A stretch of 64,000 bases of DNA. Origin: Armatimonadetes bacterium DC (GTDB taxonomy: Bacteria; Armatimonadota; Fimbriimonadia; Fimbriimonadales; GBS-DC). The stretch covers positions 62,001-126,000 of the forward strand of contig LDYB01000014.1 of NCBI GenBank assembly GCA_001442985.1. The letters are read 5' to 3'. This document shows, in pieces, positions 62,288 through 64,000 of the stretch. How positions within the stretch are numbered: position 1 is the stretch's first letter; every line of letters starts with the position of its first letter. Position numbers and translations under genes: made by a program. Under the pieces are notes generated by a model. The model searched no databases. It was given only the letters and a program-made list of their open reading frames with translations, and had not been told where the DNA came from.

Positions 62288-64000
62288 TTACAGCGAAGCC
62301 GGAATCAGGTACGAGCTTTTCGCTTTCGGGTCGTGAACCCCGATGAAGATGTAGAACATCTCATCGTAGGTTCCCTCGCCGTAGCGTACCTCGCGCGGCG
62401 GGTTGCTGGGGTTATTGGGATTCCTGGACGAGTTGTCGTACCAGCCCTCCGCCTCAATCACGGTGCCAGGCGGCAGTTCCACGGGTTCTTTGTAGTAGTA
62501 GGTCTGCTGCCAGTTGAAGTCGTAGTCCTCAATTCGCAGCAGCGGGATTACGCGCCCGTCGGGCGTGCGCGCCTTGACCTCACAACCGCGCGCGATGAGG
62601 TGCATATGCGCCAGAATCGCCACCGCATAAATCGGGCGGTCGCTGGGCGTTTTCCACTGCGCCCGGATGCGATAGTTGCTCTCGCCTGCAGGGATGCGGA
62701 TGTTCCGATTGCCCAGTACCAGCAGCTGCACAGGCTTATGCTCTGGCTTATAGTCGGCGAGGTACAGCCCCACGCGCGTGCGGTCTTTCTCGCGCTTGCC
62801 GCGCTTGAAGTAGTGAACCTGCATCACCAGGTCAAACTTGCGCGGCAACACCACCGCAAACGGCTCGTCCAGCTTGATGGGGCGCTGACCGGGCACCCAG
62901 CCCCCCAGCATCATCAGCGGGATGAACCCTGTACCGCCGAAGTTGGCGTAGCCCGGTTTGGGGTCTGCCTCATCCTGCCTGCGTGCCTGCCCCGAAACAT
63001 CCACAAACATGTTCGCGTGATGCACCACCTCGCGGTTGCCCGGCTGGATGTCGATGGCAACAATCACCTTATTTTCGGGCAGTTCCACCGGGATGACGAA
63101 GTAGCGATACTCGTCGCCGCCGGTGCCGTCCAGCTCATATTCGGGCGCTTCCACAATCAGGTCAGGCTCGCCAAGGAACCAGCCCTTTTCAAATTTGGGC
63201 GGGCGCGGCGCTTTCGAAAGATCGCCTGCAGGTGCGCCCGAGTCCACCCAGCGGGCAATCAGCCGAATCTCTTCTTCGCTCAGCGCGGTTGCGTTCTTGA
63301 ACTCGCCATACCCCGGCACTGCCTTCCATGGGGGCATCAGCCGTCGCCCGGTGTAGTATTGAATTTCCTTCGCCCACCGCTTCGCATCGTTGTAGGTCTC
63401 TAACGGGAACGGACCGATGTCGCCCGGGCGATGGCACGGCGTGCATTTCGTGTAGAGAATCGGCGCGATATGCTCGGCAAAGGTAACAGGAGCGGATTCC
63501 GCAGCGACTGCTTCGTCTTTCAGCGTGAGGAAGCAGCCCACCACGGGCGTGCGCGCCATGGCGACGCGCTTGCCGTTCACGACAGCGTTCAGCGCATCGC
63601 GCAGATAGGCGTTTTGCCCCACTTCGCGCTTCGTCACGCTATCGATGGCGCCGCTGTAGAGTGTCTGACCCTGCCCGTTCAACACAAACGCCTGCGGCAC
63701 ATGGGTCGCCCCCAGCGCTTTCGCAAGCGCCGGTGCCCCCTCGCGCACCACAGGAAACTGGAACCCCATCCGTTGCGCATGCTCGCGGACGCTCTCGTCG
63801 GTCTCGTCCGCTTCGGGGTAAATGCCGAAAAAGGCAACCCCGCGCGCCTGAAAAGTCTTATAGAGCGCGTTCAGGCGCGGCGCATAGCGTGGCACCGCAG
63901 GACAGCGGGAAGAAAGCGTCACGAACACCACCGCCTTCTTCGACTCCAGAGCCTGCCACTGCCAGCTCTTGCCATTCAAATCGCGCCACTGGAGCGTGGT
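62288..64000 (-). CDS. Redoxin-cytochrome c-copper monooxygenase fusion (5' end outside window)
   Basis: The frame is open to the window end, so the start is not seen. Three parts are visible in order. First, residues 1-150 are a thioredoxin/AhpC-like redoxin (VVFVTLSSRCPAVPRYAPRL). Second, a cytochrome c-type segment with one heme site, CTPCH, lies near residue 190, with a likely axial Met in LMPPW. Third, from residue 280 to the end is a copper type II ascorbate-dependent monooxygenase-like region with histidine and Met ligands in REVVHHANMFVD, LVMQVHYFKRG and ILAHMHLIARGCE. Such proteins are exported and found in Planctomycetota, Acidobacteriota and related phyla. The substrate is unknown. 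A strong terminator follows. Confidence 0.85.
   Translation of the reverse strand, partial: TTLQWRDLNGKSWQWQALESKKAVVFVTLSSRCPAVPRYAPRLNALYKTFQARGVAFFGIYPEADETDESVREHAQRMGFQFPVVREGAPALAKALGATHVPQAFVLNGQGQTLYSGAIDSVTKREVGQNAYLRDALNAVVNGKRVAMARTPVVGCFLTLKDEAVAAESAPVTFAEHIAPILYTKCTPCHRPGDIGPFPLETYNDAKRWAKEIQYYTGRRLMPPWKAVPGYGEFKNATALSEEEIRLIARWVDSGAPAGDLSKAPRPPKFEKGWFLGEPDLIVEAPEYELDGTGGDEYRYFVIPVELPENKVIVAIDIQPGNREVVHHANMFVDVSGQARRQDEADPKPGYANFGGTGFIPLMMLGGWVPGQRPIKLDEPFAVVLPRKFDLVMQVHYFKRGKREKDRTRVGLYLADYKPEHKPVQLLVLGNRNIRIPAGESNYRIRAQWKTPSDRPIYAVAILAHMHLIARGCEVKARTPDGRVIPLLRIEDYDFNWQQTYYYKEPVELPPGTVIEAEGWYDNSSRNPNNPSNPPREVRYGEGTYDEMFYIFIGVHDPKAKSSYLIPASL

Overview
The window looks like a chromosomal segment of a GC-rich, Gram-negative-type bacterium, most likely Armatimonadota (Fimbriimonadia-like). 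The evidence is circumstantial: a pilin-like DUF1559 protein with an H-X9-DG tail, a PafA-type Pup ligase in a genome with secretion and envelope genes of diderm style, many Gfo/Idh/MocA, DUF1080 and Uma2 genes, and TATAAT/TATACT -10 boxes sitting very close to start codons. The 16S gene at 47525-49056 would settle this by a database search. I have no external result and hold the phylum call at moderate confidence.

Layout. 0-7.5 kb: the end of a degenerate Clp ATPase, a tandem Uma2 duplication (second copy frameshifted), nuoF, leuS and uncharacterised genes. 7.5-24 kb: nuoG, an N-terminally truncated uvrA, a Gfo/Idh/MocA gene, a deacetylase-like/M29 peptidase/CDGSH cluster, a GT9 glycosyltransferase, lpdA, a dead trypsin-like/TPR protein, tandem DUF1080, DUF429 and pdhB-pdhC. 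24-25.4 kb: a damaged MazEF-like pair and a long palindromic repeat. 25.4-37.3 kb: one tight minus-strand block, guaB-L,D-transpeptidase-mgtA followed by a five-gene MoxR AAA/DUF5682/helical protein/VWA/SWIM module. 37.3-47.1 kb: acyl-CoA dehydrogenase, an orphan HicB, small membrane proteins, a Tat-exported oxidoreductase, a secreted BNR-repeat protein and a translationally coupled CysM-JAMM pair.

47.2-55.7 kb holds a complete rRNA operon (two promoters, 16S, tRNA-Ile, tRNA-Ala, 23S, 5S, terminator). Its 23S gene is about 6.07 kb because it carries four group I introns, at positions equivalent to E. coli 1923, 2262, 2511 and 2604. Each encodes a LAGLIDADG endonuclease. Removing them leaves a normal 2.87 kb 23S. 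I placed all four splice sites from the exon homology, the U at the end of the 5' exon, the G at the end of the intron and an internal guide sequence pairing with the 5' exon. Three of the four introns share core sequence blocks and look like relatives that spread within one gene. This is the most striking feature of the window.

55.7-64 kb: pafA-aroF, a DUF1559 pilin-like gene with a small membrane partner, a LuxR-type regulator, a frameshifted HAF-repeat/dockerin gene, a PilZ protein and the 3' part of a redoxin-cytochrome c-copper monooxygenase fusion that runs off the window end.

The genes are mostly housekeeping (respiration, translation, pyruvate dehydrogenase, GMP, cysteine and aromatic synthesis). 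They are interspersed with accessory modules of uncertain role, of which the MoxR/VWA/SWIM cluster is the best candidate for a poorly described multi-gene system.
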